A DNA stretch of 64,000 nt from Alishewanella aestuarii B11 (GTDB lineage Bacteria > Pseudomonadota > Gammaproteobacteria > Enterobacterales > Alteromonadaceae), in contig NZ_ALAB01000010.1 in the NCBI RefSeq assembly GCF_000280055.1, forward strand, positions 124,001-188,000. Direction: 5' to 3'. The position numbers were made by a program, and so were the translations under genes. This document shows, piece by piece, positions 7,522-16,754 of this stretch (within the stretch, counting starts at the first letter, position 1; every line of letters starts with the position of its first letter). Under the pieces are notes generated by a model. The model ran no database searches. It saw only the letters and a program-made list of their open reading frames with translations, and had not been told where the DNA came from.

Positions 7522-8358
7522 ATGAAAAAAACAATAACAAGCATCCTCGCCGCTTGCTGTCTGTTGGCTATCCCAGCAGTGGTCCAGGCCGAACCATGGC
7601 AAGCCCGTTTAACTGAGTTGGCAGAAGATCCGGCACGTGGTGCAGCTAATCTGCATCGCAATCAGTATCGTAACCCGGTAGAGACACTGCTGTTTTTTGG
7701 TATTGAGCCACAGATGTCGGTACTGGAGTTATGGCCAGTACGCGGCTGGTATACCGAGATCCTGGCGCCCTTTGTCAAAGAGCAGGGGCAACTGACGATT
7801 GCAACCTTCCGGCAGGATCTGGGTAACAGAGCCGATGCCAAGATGCAATTCTGGGCCAGACTCAGCGGCCGACTTGAGCAACGGATTGACGAACAAAGCG
7901 AACATTTTGGACCTGTGCGCCGCATTGTGCTGGACCCACCGCAGCTGTTGCCTGCGCCTGCGGACGGACAATTTGATATGGTTTTAAGTTTTCGTAATGT
8001 GCATATCTGGAACCAGGAGGGGCATTTACTGGCGACCCTGGAGCAATTATATCGGGTGTTAAAACCTGGCGGTATTTTGGGGATGGTGGAGCACCGAGCT
8101 GCTAAAGTTACTGAGCTAACCAGTGTCGCCAGTGAAGGCTACACCGACGAAGCCTATTTAATAGCAGTAGCGGAGCGGGTTGGGTTTCAGCTGGTGGCTA
8201 GCAGCGAGATTAATGCTAATCCGCGCGATACTAAAAACCATCCGAAAGGGGTTTATACTCTGCCGCCAACTCTGGCCCTTGGACTTGAGCAGCGCGATTA
8301 CTATCTGAGTATTGGTGAAAGTGATCGCATGACACTGAAATTTATTAAGCCGGAGTAG
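7522..8358 (+). CDS. exported predicted SAM-dependent methyltransferase (COG4798-like)
   Basis: A 278-residue protein with a signal peptide (first about 23 residues, ending VVQA) followed by a class I methyltransferase fold: motif I VLELWPVRGWYTEILAP at about 67-83, QFDMVLSFRNVHIW near 155, and the motif LYRVLKPGGILGMVEHR near 185-200. The combination of signal peptide and methyltransferase fold is characteristic of this odd family, whose reaction is unknown. Motif I usually reads WPGGGWYT; here the middle glycines are Val-Arg, which would alter the SAM loop. The C-terminal part (NPRDTKNHPKGVYTLPPT) is the family's conserved tail. Monocistronic, divergent from the phosphatase. Confidence 0.82.
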   Translation: MKKTITSILAACCLLAIPAVVQAEPWQARLTELAEDPARGAANLHRNQYRNPVETLLFFGIEPQMSVLELWPVRGWYTEILAPFVKEQGQLTIATFRQDLGNRADAKMQFWARLSGRLEQRIDEQSEHFGPVRRIVLDPPQLLPAPADGQFDMVLSFRNVHIWNQEGHLLATLEQLYRVLKPGGILGMVEHRAAKVTELTSVASEGYTDEAYLIAVAERVGFQLVASSEINANPRDTKNHPKGVYTLPPTLALGLEQRDYYLSIGESDRMTLKFIKPE

Positions 8359-8511
8359 CCAGAAGCAGGCCGCGGATTGTGTGTTGCCGGCTTTTATGGG
8401 ATGATTAAGCTAGAGTAAAAGCTCCAAAGCTGTACAACAATAAAGTCGCCGGATGTCCCGTTCAGTCGGGCTCCAGGCAGGCGCGGTATAACAATTATTA
8501 AGGAGTAGACG

Positions 8512-10167
8512 GTGGATAGAGTCTGGTTAAAGCGTTACCCCTCAGGTGTACCGGCGGAAATTAATGCCGATCATTATTCATCCTTGCTAGATATTTTTGA
8601 GCAGAGCATTGCCAAATTCGCTGACAAAGTAGCCTTTGTCAATATGGGCAAAAGCATCACCTATCGTGAGTTAGATCAGCAAAGCCAGGCTTTTGCTGCC
8701 TATCTGCAACACGAGCTGGGCCTGAAAAAAGGCGATGCCGTGGCCATTATGATGCCCAATCTGCTGCAATACCCGGTAGCATTAATGGGTGTGCTGCGTG
8801 CCGGTTGCAGCGTGGTAAACGTCAATCCGCTTTACACACCACGTGAGCTGCAACACCAGTTAACTGATTCCAAAGCCCGCGCCATTGTTATCGTTGAAAA
8901 CTTTGCCCATACCCTGATGGCCGTGGAAAAGAACATCCAGGTTGAGCATGTTATTCTGACAAAGATGGGCGATATGCTGGGCACTGTTAAAGGCACCTTG
9001 GTCAATCTGGTGGTAAAACACCTGAAAAAACTGATCCCGGCCTACCAGCTGCAAAAATTTGTGCCCTTTAAGCAGGTGCTGCAGCGCGGCACTGCTTTAA
9101 GCTGGCAAAAACCGGTAATGAGTGGTGCAGATATTGCCTTTTTGCAGTATACCGGCGGCACTACCGGTGTTTCTAAAGGCGCTATGCTTACTCACCGCAA
9201 TATGGTGGCAAACCTGGAGCAGGCCAGTGGCTTTCTCGATAAATTCCTCGATGAAGGCAAAGAAAATGTGGTTACTGCCTTACCGCTGTATCATATCTTT
9301 GCGCTGACGGCGAACTTCTTTGTCTTCTTCAAGCACGGTGGCACTAACCTGCTGATCACTAATCCGCGTGATATGCCCAACTTTGTCAAAGAGCTGGCCA
9401 AGTTTCCCTTTACTGCCATTACCGGGGTAAACACCCTGTTTAATGGTCTGCTAAATACCCCGGGCTTTGCTGAGCTGGATTTTAGCCGGCTGAAGTTGTC
9501 GTTAGGCGGCGGTATGGCAGTACAAAGACCGGTTGCAGAGCGCTGGAAAAAAGTCACCAAAACCCGGCTGCTGGAAGGTTATGGCCTGACCGAGTGTTGT
9601 CCACTGGTAACCTTAAGCCCCTTTGATCTGGACGACTTTAATGGCAGTATCGGCTTGCCGGCACCTTCAACCGATATCCGGTTGGTGGACGAAAACGGCA
9701 ACGATGTACCTCAGGGTGAAGCCGGTGAGATGATTGTACAGGGGCCACAGGTGATGCTGGGCTATCTGAATCGGCCGGAAGAAACGGCCAAAACCATCAA
9801 AGACGGTTGGTTATACACTGGCGATATCGCCACTATGGACGCCGATGGCTTCTTCTATATCGTGGATCGCAAGAAAGATATGATTCTGGTCTCGGGCTTT
9901 AACGTGTTCCCGAACGAAATTGAAGAAGTGGTTGCAATGAGTGAAAAGGTACTCGAAGTTGCAGCTGTCGGGGTACCCAACGAGACGACCGGTGAAGCGG
10001 TAAAAGTTTTTGTGGTGAAAAAAGACCCGTCATTAACCGAGCAGGAAGTGATTGCGCACTGTAAGCAACATTTAACCGGCTATAAGGTACCAAAGCTGGT
10101 AGAATTCCGCACTGAACTGCCAAAAACCAACGTAGGTAAGATCCTACGCCGCGAACTTCGCGGATAA
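8512..10167 (+). CDS. fadD: long-chain fatty acid-CoA ligase FadD
   Basis: FadD activates free fatty acids to acyl-CoA at the inner membrane, the entry step of beta-oxidation. The 551-residue protein (E. coli 561) has the AMP-binding P-loop [16 protein letters not shown] at about 213-228, YGLTECCPL near 360, [15 protein letters not shown] near 437 and the C-terminal catalytic Lys region [17 protein letters not shown]. The start is GTG at 8512, with AGGAG 6-7 bases upstream and the typical N-terminus [11 protein letters not shown] strong terminator follows directly. No clear FadR operator was found in the 150-base leader. Confidence 0.96.
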   Translation: MDRVWLKRYPSGVPAEINADHYSSLLDIFEQSIAKFADKVAFVNMGKSITYRELDQQSQAFAAYLQHELGLKKGDAVAIMMPNLLQYPVALMGVLRAGCSVVNVNPLYTPRELQHQLTDSKARAIVIVENFAHTLMAVEKNIQVEHVILTKMGDMLGTVKGTLVNLVVKHLKKLIPAYQLQKFVPFKQVLQRGTALSWQKPVMSGADIAFLQYTGGTTGVSKGAMLTHRNMVANLEQASGFLDKFLDEGKENVVTALPLYHIFALTANFFVFFKHGGTNLLITNPRDMPNFVKELAKFPFTAITGVNTLFNGLLNTPGFAELDFSRLKLSLGGGMAVQRPVAERWKKVTKTRLLEGYGLTECCPLVTLSPFDLDDFNGSIGLPAPSTDIRLVDENGNDVPQGEAGEMIVQGPQVMLGYLNRPEETAKTIKDGWLYTGDIATMDADGFFYIVDRKKDMILVSGFNVFPNEIEEVVAMSEKVLEVAAVGVPNETTGEAVKVFVVKKDPSLTEQEVIAHCKQHLTGYKVPKLVEFRTELPKTNVGKILRRELRG

Positions 10168-10170
10168 TAA

Positions 10171-10197
10171 AAAAAGCCGGCAGCCGCCGGCTTTTTT
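10171..10197. terminator. bidirectional Rho-independent terminator after fadD
   Basis: A perfect GCCGGC stem (10176-10181 with 10186-10191), AGCC loop, flanked by an A run and a run of six T. It ends fadD and insulates rnd, which starts 18 bases further on. Confidence 0.93.
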
Positions 10198-10214
10198 GTT
10201 TTAGAGAGCACAAG

Positions 10215-11360
10215 ATGTCGTTACTTAGCACCAATCAGGCACTGGCGGAGTTTTGTCAGCAGGCCCTACAACAACCCTTGCTGGCACTGGACACCGAGTT
10301 TATCCGCCAAAGCACGCTGTATCCGAAGCTGGGGCTGATCCAGCTTTACGACGGGCAGCAGCTAGCACTGGTCGACCCACTGTGTATCACCGATTGGCAG
10401 CCATTACAGCAGTTATTAGCCGCGCCTGATGTGACTAAGATCCTGCACTCCTGTACTGAAGATTTGGAAGCGTTGGCGACGATCGGCATTCAGAGTATTC
10501 AGCCGTTATTCGATACCCAGCTGGCGGCAGAGATCCTGGGCTGGGGCGGTAGCATGGGTTATGCGCGCTTAGTTGAGCAACTGACCGGCGCTATGCTGGA
10601 TAAAAGCGAATCCCGTACCGACTGGCTAGCCAGGCCGCTGGCGCAGAAGCAGCTGGACTATGCCGCCAATGACGTCAAGTTTCTATTGCCGGTGTACCAG
10701 AAATTGCTGCAGGAGCTTGGTGCAGGGCAAAAATTGACCCTGTTACTGGCCGAAGGGCAGCAATTACTGGCCCGGCGTCAGCAGCAACTGCCTGCCGAGT
10801 TCAAATACCTGGAGATTAAAAACAGCAGTCAGCTTAACAGTCGTGAGCTGGCGATTTTGCGTGAGCTGGTTAGTTGGCGCTATCAATATGCCAGCGCAAA
10901 AGATTTGGCGCTGGGGCTGGTGGTAAAGGACGCGCAGCTATTTGAATTAGCTAAACGCAAACCTGGCTCGGTTGAAAGCCTGTTGAATATTCCGGGGATG
11001 TTGGCCAAGGATCTGCGCCGCCACGCGAAAATTTTGATCGAGCTGATTCAAACGGCAAAGCAGTTGCCCGCCGAGCAATGTCCGCAACGCTTTTATCATC
11101 TGCAAAGTTTCTCCGGTGAAAAAGTGGTGCTGGCGGAAATTGGTCAGGCAGTAAAGGATGCTGCCGCAGCCGCTGATATTCCGGCGTCTTTTCTGGCAAC
11201 ACGGCGTCAGTTACATGAATATTTCAATTGGTGTTGGCGAGTTAGTGATGTCGAGCGATCTTTGCTACCTCTGCCGGAGTTTCTCAGCAGCTGGCGTCAA
11301 GCTCTGTTGCAAAGCCATTTGCGGCTACCTGCTCATGTTAATGGGACCGCTATTACGTAA
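10215..11360 (+). CDS. rnd: ribonuclease D
   Basis: RNase D is a 3'-5' exonuclease that trims tRNA 3' ends. The 381-residue protein (E. coli 375) shows the DEDD-y exonuclease motifs: LALDTEFIRQ (Asp and Glu of motif I), ILHSCTEDLEAL (motif II) and DYAANDVKFLLPVY (motif III Tyr and Asp), followed by an HRDC domain (about 210-290, SSQLNSRELAILRELVSWR). The start ATG at 10215 lies just after the fadD terminator, so its own promoter must overlap the fadD end or transcription reads through. The fadD-rnd order is conserved in E. coli. Confidence 0.95.
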   Translation: MSLLSTNQALAEFCQQALQQPLLALDTEFIRQSTLYPKLGLIQLYDGQQLALVDPLCITDWQPLQQLLAAPDVTKILHSCTEDLEALATIGIQSIQPLFDTQLAAEILGWGGSMGYARLVEQLTGAMLDKSESRTDWLARPLAQKQLDYAANDVKFLLPVYQKLLQELGAGQKLTLLLAEGQQLLARRQQQLPAEFKYLEIKNSSQLNSRELAILRELVSWRYQYASAKDLALGLVVKDAQLFELAKRKPGSVESLLNIPGMLAKDLRRHAKILIELIQTAKQLPAEQCPQRFYHLQSFSGEKVVLAEIGQAVKDAAAAADIPASFLATRRQLHEYFNWCWRVSDVERSLLPLPEFLSSWRQALLQSHLRLPAHVNGTAIT

Positions 11361-11489
11361 TTTTAACCTTTTTAGATCAGATTATTTTTTTCAATAAACC
11401 ATTCAGTTTTTTGCGACCGGCAAAGTTGATCCTGCGTTTTTTTGCCGGCGTAAATTTTCGTCGCAACTATTAACTGAAGGGTTAGAACA

Positions 11490-12875
11490 ATGAAAAAAGT
11501 CATCTCACTCTCAGTCGCCGCTGCAATTCTGGCGACTCTAAGTGCTTGTAACAGCAGCAGCGATCCAGTAGTGGTACCACCTCCGCCGCCACCACCACCA
11601 CCACCGGTTGTAGTCGATGCCACCTTGCGGGTTATCCATGCGTCATTTGATGCGCCTGATGTGAATATCCTGGTGGGCGGCGAACCCGTTGTACAGGGTT
11701 TGGCCTATGGTCAGAGTTCAGATAATTTTGAACTCGCTCCGGCAACTTACAATGTTGCGGTACAGGCTATTTTACCCGGTAACGAGACTGCAACGGTGAT
11801 AGGCCCGGTAGATCTGGCTTTAGCTGAGGCAACCAATTACAAGGTTTTTGCTGTTGGCTTGGTTGCGGATGAAACGCTGGAGCCGCTTATCGTAACCTCT
11901 GATGTGAAGGACTTAGCTGCAGGAAATGTTCGGCTGCAAGTGGTGCATGCGGCATCAGCTGCACCCACAGTTGATATTCATGTCACAGCGCCTGATGCTG
12001 CTTTATCGACGGCGTTGGCAACTCTGGATTTTAAAGACGCCACTAACGCTCTGGATGTTCCTGCCGGTAATTATCGCGTTCGTATTACGCTTCCTGGTGA
12101 AAATACAGTGGTCTTTGATTCTGGTCCACTTGAACTGGCGGGTGGTACCGATCTGGTTGTAGCTGCAATCAATAACAGATTTTCAGGTGCCTCACCTGTA
12201 TCCCTGTTGGCTGTCACACCAAATGGTGACGAAATCGATATTAAAGATGTGGATACCACTGCTTCAGTAAGAGTGGTGCATAACGTATCAGATGCACCTG
12301 CCGTAGATATCATTGTCAACGACGAGTTGAAGCTAGTAGAAGCGCTGGCATTTCCTGATTTCACGGATTATGTCGGTGTTGCGCCTGATACTTACAATGT
12401 TAAGGTAGCTGCCGCTGCGGACAACAGTATCGTCGTAATTAACGAAGATCTAGAGTTGGAGGCAGGTGCCTTCTACAGCGTATTGGCGGTTGGTGCTTTG
12501 GGCGAGAACAGCATTGAACCTCTGGTGCTGGCGGATACGCCGCGTCGCATTGCTACCGAAGCCCAGGTTCGGATTGTACACGGTTCAACTCTGGCGGGCG
12601 CAGTAGATATCTATGTTACTGCAACTAACGATATCTCAGAAGCGACCCCAGCATTTAGTAATGTGCCATTCAAAGCTGAAACCGGTTATGTGTCTCTGAA
12701 CGCCGGTGAGTATGTCGTAACCGTAACGCCGACTGGTACTAAAACTGCAGCCATCGGTCCGATAGCGCTCAATCTTGATGCAAACAAAATCTACACCGCT
12801 ATCGCCCGGGATGGTGAAGGCCTGACAGCAGATGTTGGGTTAATTTTGATGGACGACTTCGTCACTCAGGATTAA
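11490..12875 (+). CDS. DUF4397 repeat lipoprotein with polyproline linker
   Basis: A 461-residue surface or periplasmic lipoprotein. The signal peptide ends LATLSAC, a lipobox with Cys near residue 20. A linker of ten consecutive prolines flanked by valines (about residues 31-40, encoded near 11578-11607) leads to four tandem DUF4397 beta domains. Each opens with a variant of LRVIHASFDAPDVNILVGG, at about 47, 153, 255 and 357. DUF4397 domains resemble Ig-like extracellular modules of unknown ligand. The polyproline run probably acts as a rigid stalk and would need EF-P for translation. A strong hairpin terminator follows. Confidence 0.88.
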   Translation: MKKVISLSVAAAILATLSACNSSSDPVVVPPPPPPPPPPVVVDATLRVIHASFDAPDVNILVGGEPVVQGLAYGQSSDNFELAPATYNVAVQAILPGNETATVIGPVDLALAEATNYKVFAVGLVADETLEPLIVTSDVKDLAAGNVRLQVVHAASAAPTVDIHVTAPDAALSTALATLDFKDATNALDVPAGNYRVRITLPGENTVVFDSGPLELAGGTDLVVAAINNRFSGASPVSLLAVTPNGDEIDIKDVDTTASVRVVHNVSDAPAVDIIVNDELKLVEALAFPDFTDYVGVAPDTYNVKVAAAADNSIVVINEDLELEAGAFYSVLAVGALGENSIEPLVLADTPRRIATEAQVRIVHGSTLAGAVDIYVTATNDISEATPAFSNVPFKAETGYVSLNAGEYVVTVTPTGTKTAAIGPIALNLDANKIYTAIARDGEGLTADVGLILMDDFVTQD

Positions 12876-12890
12876 CGCTGGCGCTTTGCC

Positions 12891-12924
12891 ACAACAGCTG
12901 GCTATGCCAGCTGTTGTCTTTTTC
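12891..12924 (+). terminator. Rho-independent terminator
   Basis: A 12-bp perfect stem (ACAACAGCTGGC at 12891-12902 with its complement at 12906-12917), three-base loop, then CTTTTTC. It ends the DUF4397 gene. Confidence 0.9.
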
Positions 12925-12976
12925 GCAATCAAAAACAAAGCCGCGTATAATCCGCCATCTAACTGGCGGAGTAGCT

Positions 12977-13870
12977 ATGGCGTTAACACGAGAACAGCGA
13001 TTAGGTGGCACCTTTGCCGCCAGCGCTTATACCCTGTGGGGCATAGCTCCGCTGTATTTTAAACAAATTGATTTTATTCCGGCGCCGGAAATTCTGATCC
13101 ACCGTATTGTCTGGGCTTTTCTGCTATTGCTGTTGATCCTGTTACTGTTAAAGCTGGGGCGTGACACGCTGGCAGTCTTTGCCAAGCCTAAGCTGGTGGC
13201 TTGGTTACTGCTGTCATCTGTGCTGCTTGGCGGCAACTGGGGGCTCTTTATCTGGGCCGTCAATAATAATCATATGCTGGATGCCAGCCTCGGCTACTAT
13301 ATCAATCCCTTGCTGAATGTACTGCTCGGCATGCTGTTTTTAGGCGAGCGTTTACGTAAGCTGCAGTGGTTGGCGGTGGTTCTGGCATCGCTTGGTGTAC
13401 TGTGGCAAATCATTGGTTATGGTGCTGTCCCCTGGATAGCCTTGGCGCTGGCCAGCTCCTTCGCTGTTTATGGTTTACTCAGAAAGAAGCTGGCAGTGGA
13501 TGCGATTAAAGGGCTCTTTGTCGAATCCTTATTATTGTTGCCGTTAGCGCTCTGGTATTGGTGGGCTTATGCCGAGAGTCCGGCCGCTAATTTGCTGGCT
13601 AATAGTGCCGGCCTTAATCTTTATCTGGTCGCTGCGGGTCTGGTCACAACAGTACCGCTGCTGTGTTTTATTGCTGCTGCCCGGCGCCTACAGCTATCTA
13701 CTATGGGCTTTTTTCAGTATATAGGTCCCACCTTGATGTTTATCTTTGGTGTCTGGTTATACCGGGAGCCCTTTGCGCTGGAACGGCTATTTACCTTTGG
13801 TCTGATCTGGCTGGCACTGCTCTGCTACAGCCTGGATGCCTGGCGGCATAATGTTAGAAAACGGGCATAA
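12977..13870 (+). CDS. rarD: EamA/DMT family transporter RarD
   Basis: A 297-residue protein with ten predicted membrane helices of the drug/metabolite transporter superfamily. The segments YTLWGIAPLYFKQ, EILIHRIVWA, INPLLNVLLGMLFLGERL and STMGFFQYIGPTLMFI are typical of RarD. Its substrate is unproven; the name derives from a Pseudomonas chloramphenicol phenotype. The ATG at 12977, with GGAG upstream, is preferred over the longer frame that would run into the preceding terminator. A terminator follows the stop. Confidence 0.93.
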   Translation: MALTREQRLGGTFAASAYTLWGIAPLYFKQIDFIPAPEILIHRIVWAFLLLLLILLLLKLGRDTLAVFAKPKLVAWLLLSSVLLGGNWGLFIWAVNNNHMLDASLGYYINPLLNVLLGMLFLGERLRKLQWLAVVLASLGVLWQIIGYGAVPWIALALASSFAVYGLLRKKLAVDAIKGLFVESLLLLPLALWYWWAYAESPAANLLANSAGLNLYLVAAGLVTTVPLLCFIAAARRLQLSTMGFFQYIGPTLMFIFGVWLYREPFALERLFTFGLIWLALLCYSLDAWRHNVRKRA

Positions 13871-13895
13871 AAAAAGCCAGCTTAACGCTGGCTTT
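13871..13895. terminator. bidirectional terminator between rarD and the convergent gene
   Basis: GCCAGC (13876-13881) pairs with GCTGGC (13887-13892) around a five-base loop. It is flanked by A and T runs and serves both converging genes. Confidence 0.85.
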
Positions 13896-13911
13896 ATCGG
13901 ACCAGGTACGG

Positions 13912-15630
13912 TTAACGGCTGGTTTTCAGCTCGGTATTAAATACAATACCGTGCTGTTCAATACCAAAACCAAAACCCAGCTGCATATTGCTGTCCATCA
14001 TCCGCTTCAGCTCATCTGGTACCGGTTGGCCGGACATTGCTGCCGCATCAGACAGGGCGCTGAAAAACTGCTTATAGTCGGCGCCTACAGCCATAATGCC
14101 ATTCTTGGTCAGTTTTTCGCTGGCCAGCTGAGTGGCCTGAGCCTTAGCTTTATCCCCAACATACAACATCAGATGATTGGCACTGGCTTTTAAGCGCAGA
14201 TCCAAACCCAGCATAGCAGCTGGCGGGAATACCTCGCTGACGGAAATCTCTTCACCTGCAGCCGGTAACTGGATACCTGCTAACATCGGCGCCATCGCGA
14301 TAGCATTGGCCGCCAGCGTTTGCGGATTATCAGCAGAAACCGTGACCAATGCATCGGCCTGATTTGGCTGACCGGTCGCAGGATCCAGGCTAAAACCGTT
14401 AATAGTGACTGAGAACCCCTGTAAACCGTTGGCTGCCATCCCGGCCATCGCCAGCATCATCAGTGGGTTTTGTGCTTTCATCTGTTCCTGCACGGCAACC
14501 AGTGGCTCACAGCTGACAGATAAATCCGTCATACCAGCCCAGATCTTGCTGACGGACGGGGTTAACTGACTGATTTCGGTTCCCAGTGCCAGATAGAACA
14601 TCGAGCTGTGCACCTTGCCATTCAGAGCTGCAGGGATAAAGCCCTGTAAGCCTTGTAAGCCTTCTAACGCGACCTTGCTGCTGGTTGGCAGCAGCATCTT
14701 GCTGCGGATATGGAACTGGCCGTTAGCCTGGGTCACCAGCTCGCTGTCCATCACCATACCAGGCCAGGTTTGCGCCAGCATCTGCATATCTGTGCGGCAA
14801 GCCGGGGTTTGCCAGCTTTGCAAAGCTTCTGGCACTTCACCGTTAAAGGTCAGTTGCAGATCACGCGCCAGTTGATTACCGTCAGTGGTGGTCAGTGCCA
14901 GTGCCAGCTGTTCAGTGCTAAAAAAGCCCAGACCATCGGTTTTCAGTTGATACTGCTTAACATAGTTTTCCAGTTTGTCACTGTTCGCCAGATTTTTCGC
15001 CGGCTGTTCCAGTGCCAGACTTTGCAGGCGGTGTGAGTCTGATAGCGCATGGTGGTGCAGGGCAATGGTCGCCCAACCACGTTCAGTGCTGACCAGTAAT
15101 TCAAAGCCTTCAGGCGCGTCGTCAGTACGGTAGCGGCGGAAGCTGTGGCCGTTCAGACTGGCGTCCTGATAGCTCAGACCGCTGCGTTGTCCCAGATTAT
15201 CCAAAAAGCTTAAAAAAGCCTGTTCATTGGCCAGTTCCAGCCGAACCACCGGTGCTGCACCAACCAGATAGAATAAGGAGCGCGATGCATTGGCGATACC
15301 GGTTTCGCGTTCAAACTGCTCCGGGCTGCCCAGCGCATTAATAAAGCCTTCAAACAACGCCAGCGCAAACTGACCGGCGGCCGGGGCTTGTTGTTGTAAC
15401 ACTGCTAAACCCTGTTGCAGGTCTTCGCCCTTCAGGTAGTCCGGTGTAATACCAACGGTAGCCAGATAACTGACCATATCCAGCGCTTTAAACTGGCCGG
15501 AAAACAGCACCGTATCAGCCGGTACATAGGCCAGCTCGGCATGAAAAGCCTGGCTGTCCTGTTTACTCAGAAAATAATAACCGGCGGCGCCGGCAGCAAC
15601 CACAGCGGCGGCAATCAGGGTCTTACGCAT
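13912..15630 (-). CDS. exported protein of unknown function (DUF3352-like)
   Basis: A 572-residue protein with an N-terminal membrane anchor or signal (MRKTLIAAAVVAAGAAGYYF), then a large periplasmic region without recognisable catalytic motifs. The opening ELAYVPADTVLFSGQ and the alternation of long beta-rich blocks resemble DUF3352-type proteins. One internal segment (LEGLQGLQGFIPAALNG) and the C-terminal QLGFGFGIEQHGIVFNTEL suggest a repeated two-domain layout. It lies downstream of minE on the same strand, but a terminator hairpin at 15658-15681 separates them. I cannot assign a role. Confidence 0.72.
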   Translation of the reverse strand: MRKTLIAAAVVAAGAAGYYFLSKQDSQAFHAELAYVPADTVLFSGQFKALDMVSYLATVGITPDYLKGEDLQQGLAVLQQQAPAAGQFALALFEGFINALGSPEQFERETGIANASRSLFYLVGAAPVVRLELANEQAFLSFLDNLGQRSGLSYQDASLNGHSFRRYRTDDAPEGFELLVSTERGWATIALHHHALSDSHRLQSLALEQPAKNLANSDKLENYVKQYQLKTDGLGFFSTEQLALALTTTDGNQLARDLQLTFNGEVPEALQSWQTPACRTDMQMLAQTWPGMVMDSELVTQANGQFHIRSKMLLPTSSKVALEGLQGLQGFIPAALNGKVHSSMFYLALGTEISQLTPSVSKIWAGMTDLSVSCEPLVAVQEQMKAQNPLMMLAMAGMAANGLQGFSVTINGFSLDPATGQPNQADALVTVSADNPQTLAANAIAMAPMLAGIQLPAAGEEISVSEVFPPAAMLGLDLRLKASANHLMLYVGDKAKAQATQLASEKLTKNGIMAVGADYKQFFSALSDAAAMSGQPVPDELKRMMDSNMQLGFGFGIEQHGIVFNTELKTSR

Positions 15631-15657
15631 TGTCTGCTCCTTTGACAGATAAAAAGT

Positions 15658-15681
15658 GAAAAGCGCCTGTTAGCGCTTTTC
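15658..15681 (-). terminator. terminator at the end of minE
   Basis: AAAAGCGC (15659-15666) pairs with GCGCTTTT (15673-15680). The hairpin overlaps the minE stop codon, with a short T-rich stretch following on the minus strand. It probably ends the minCDE transcript. Confidence 0.65.
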
Positions 15682-15930
15682 GTCAGGGAAGGTGATGTTT
15701 AACTCCAGTACAGATAACTCATCACCACGTTGCTCCAGTGATACCGCGACCTGATCGGCCGGAATATCCACATATTTGCGGATCACTTCCAGAATGTCGC
15801 GCTCCAGCTGGGGCAGGTAATCCGGCCCGGAGCGTCTTTTCCGCTCATGGGCCACAATAATTTGCAGGCGCTCTTTGGCAGTGCTGGCGGTATTTTTTTT
15901 AGTTGAACGAAAATAATCCAGTAACGACAT
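15670..15930 (-). CDS. minE: cell division topological specificity factor MinE
   Basis: MinE stimulates MinD ATPase and drives the pole-to-pole oscillation that places the division site at midcell. The 86-residue product has the membrane-targeting N-terminus [13 protein letters not shown], the MinD-binding helix ([16 protein letters not shown], about 20-36) and the C-terminal topological domain [15 protein letters not shown]. Last gene of minCDE, three bases after minD. Confidence 0.97.
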   Translation of the reverse strand: MSLLDYFRSTKKNTASTAKERLQIIVAHERKRRSGPDYLPQLERDILEVIRKYVDIPADQVAVSLEQRGDELSVLELNITFPDEKR

Positions 15931-15933
15931 TAG

Positions 15934-16743
15934 TTAGCCTCCAAACAACCTTTTAATAAATCCTTTTTTCTCCACCGTCAGAAAACGGAATGGCACTGCT
16001 TCACCCAGCAGACGTTTTACCGTGTCCAGATAAGCCTGGCCGGCGTCACTTTCTTCATCCAGAATAACTGGCTGTCCTGAGTTCGAGGCATTTAGCACCG
16101 CTTGCGACTCTGGAATAACGCCTACCAGCTCAATGGCCAGAATTTCTTTCACGTCTTCGACACTGAGCATTTCGCCTTTGATCACCCGCTCCGGGTTATA
16201 ACGAGTCAACAGCAAATGCTCTTTAATCCCTTCCAGGCCCTGTTCAGCGCGGCGGGATTTACTCGACAGCATACCCAGGATGCGATCTGAATCACGTACT
16301 GAAGATACTTCCGGGTTGGTGACAACCACGGCTTCGTCGGCAAAGTACAGGGCCATCATGGCACCAGATTCGATACCGGCCGGTGAGTCACAGATAATAA
16401 AATCAAATTCAGCAGACAGCTCATTTAACACCCGCTCTACGCCTTCTTTGGTCAGGGCGTCTTTATCGCGGGTTTGCGAGGCCGGCAGGATAAACAGGTT
16501 GTCGACCCGCTTATCTTTAATCAGCGTTTGTTTCAGATTGGCTTCGCCATTAATCACATTAACGAAGTCGTAGACCACGCGGCGTTCACAGCCCATGATC
16601 AGATCCAGATTCCGTAAGCCGATATCAAAATCGACAATTACAGTTTTTTTACCGGCTAACGCCAGGCCCGTGCCAATAGCGGCACTGGAGGTGGTTTTAC
16701 CGACACCACCCTTGCCAGAGGTAACCACAATAATTTTTGCCAT
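15934..16743 (-). CDS. minD: septum site-determining ATPase MinD
   Basis: MinD is a ParA-type ATPase that binds the membrane as an ATP dimer and recruits MinC. The 269-residue protein has the deviant Walker A GKGGVGKTTSSAAIG at 10-24, DFDIGLRNLD (switch I), the Walker B region FIICDSPAGIESGA, and the C-terminal amphipathic membrane helix (KKGFIKRLFGG). The length equals E. coli MinD (270). Middle gene of the min operon; 11 bases after minC. Confidence 0.98.
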   Translation of the reverse strand: MAKIIVVTSGKGGVGKTTSSAAIGTGLALAGKKTVIVDFDIGLRNLDLIMGCERRVVYDFVNVINGEANLKQTLIKDKRVDNLFILPASQTRDKDALTKEGVERVLNELSAEFDFIICDSPAGIESGAMMALYFADEAVVVTNPEVSSVRDSDRILGMLSSKSRRAEQGLEGIKEHLLLTRYNPERVIKGEMLSVEDVKEILAIELVGVIPESQAVLNASNSGQPVILDEESDAGQAYLDTVKRLLGEAVPFRFLTVEKKGFIKRLFGG

Positions 16744-16754
16744 AGTGACTTTCC

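Noticed and set aside
11372-11623. Minus-strand ORF with a polyglycine run
   Set aside because: Antisense shadow of the polyproline codons in the DUF4397 lipoprotein gene.
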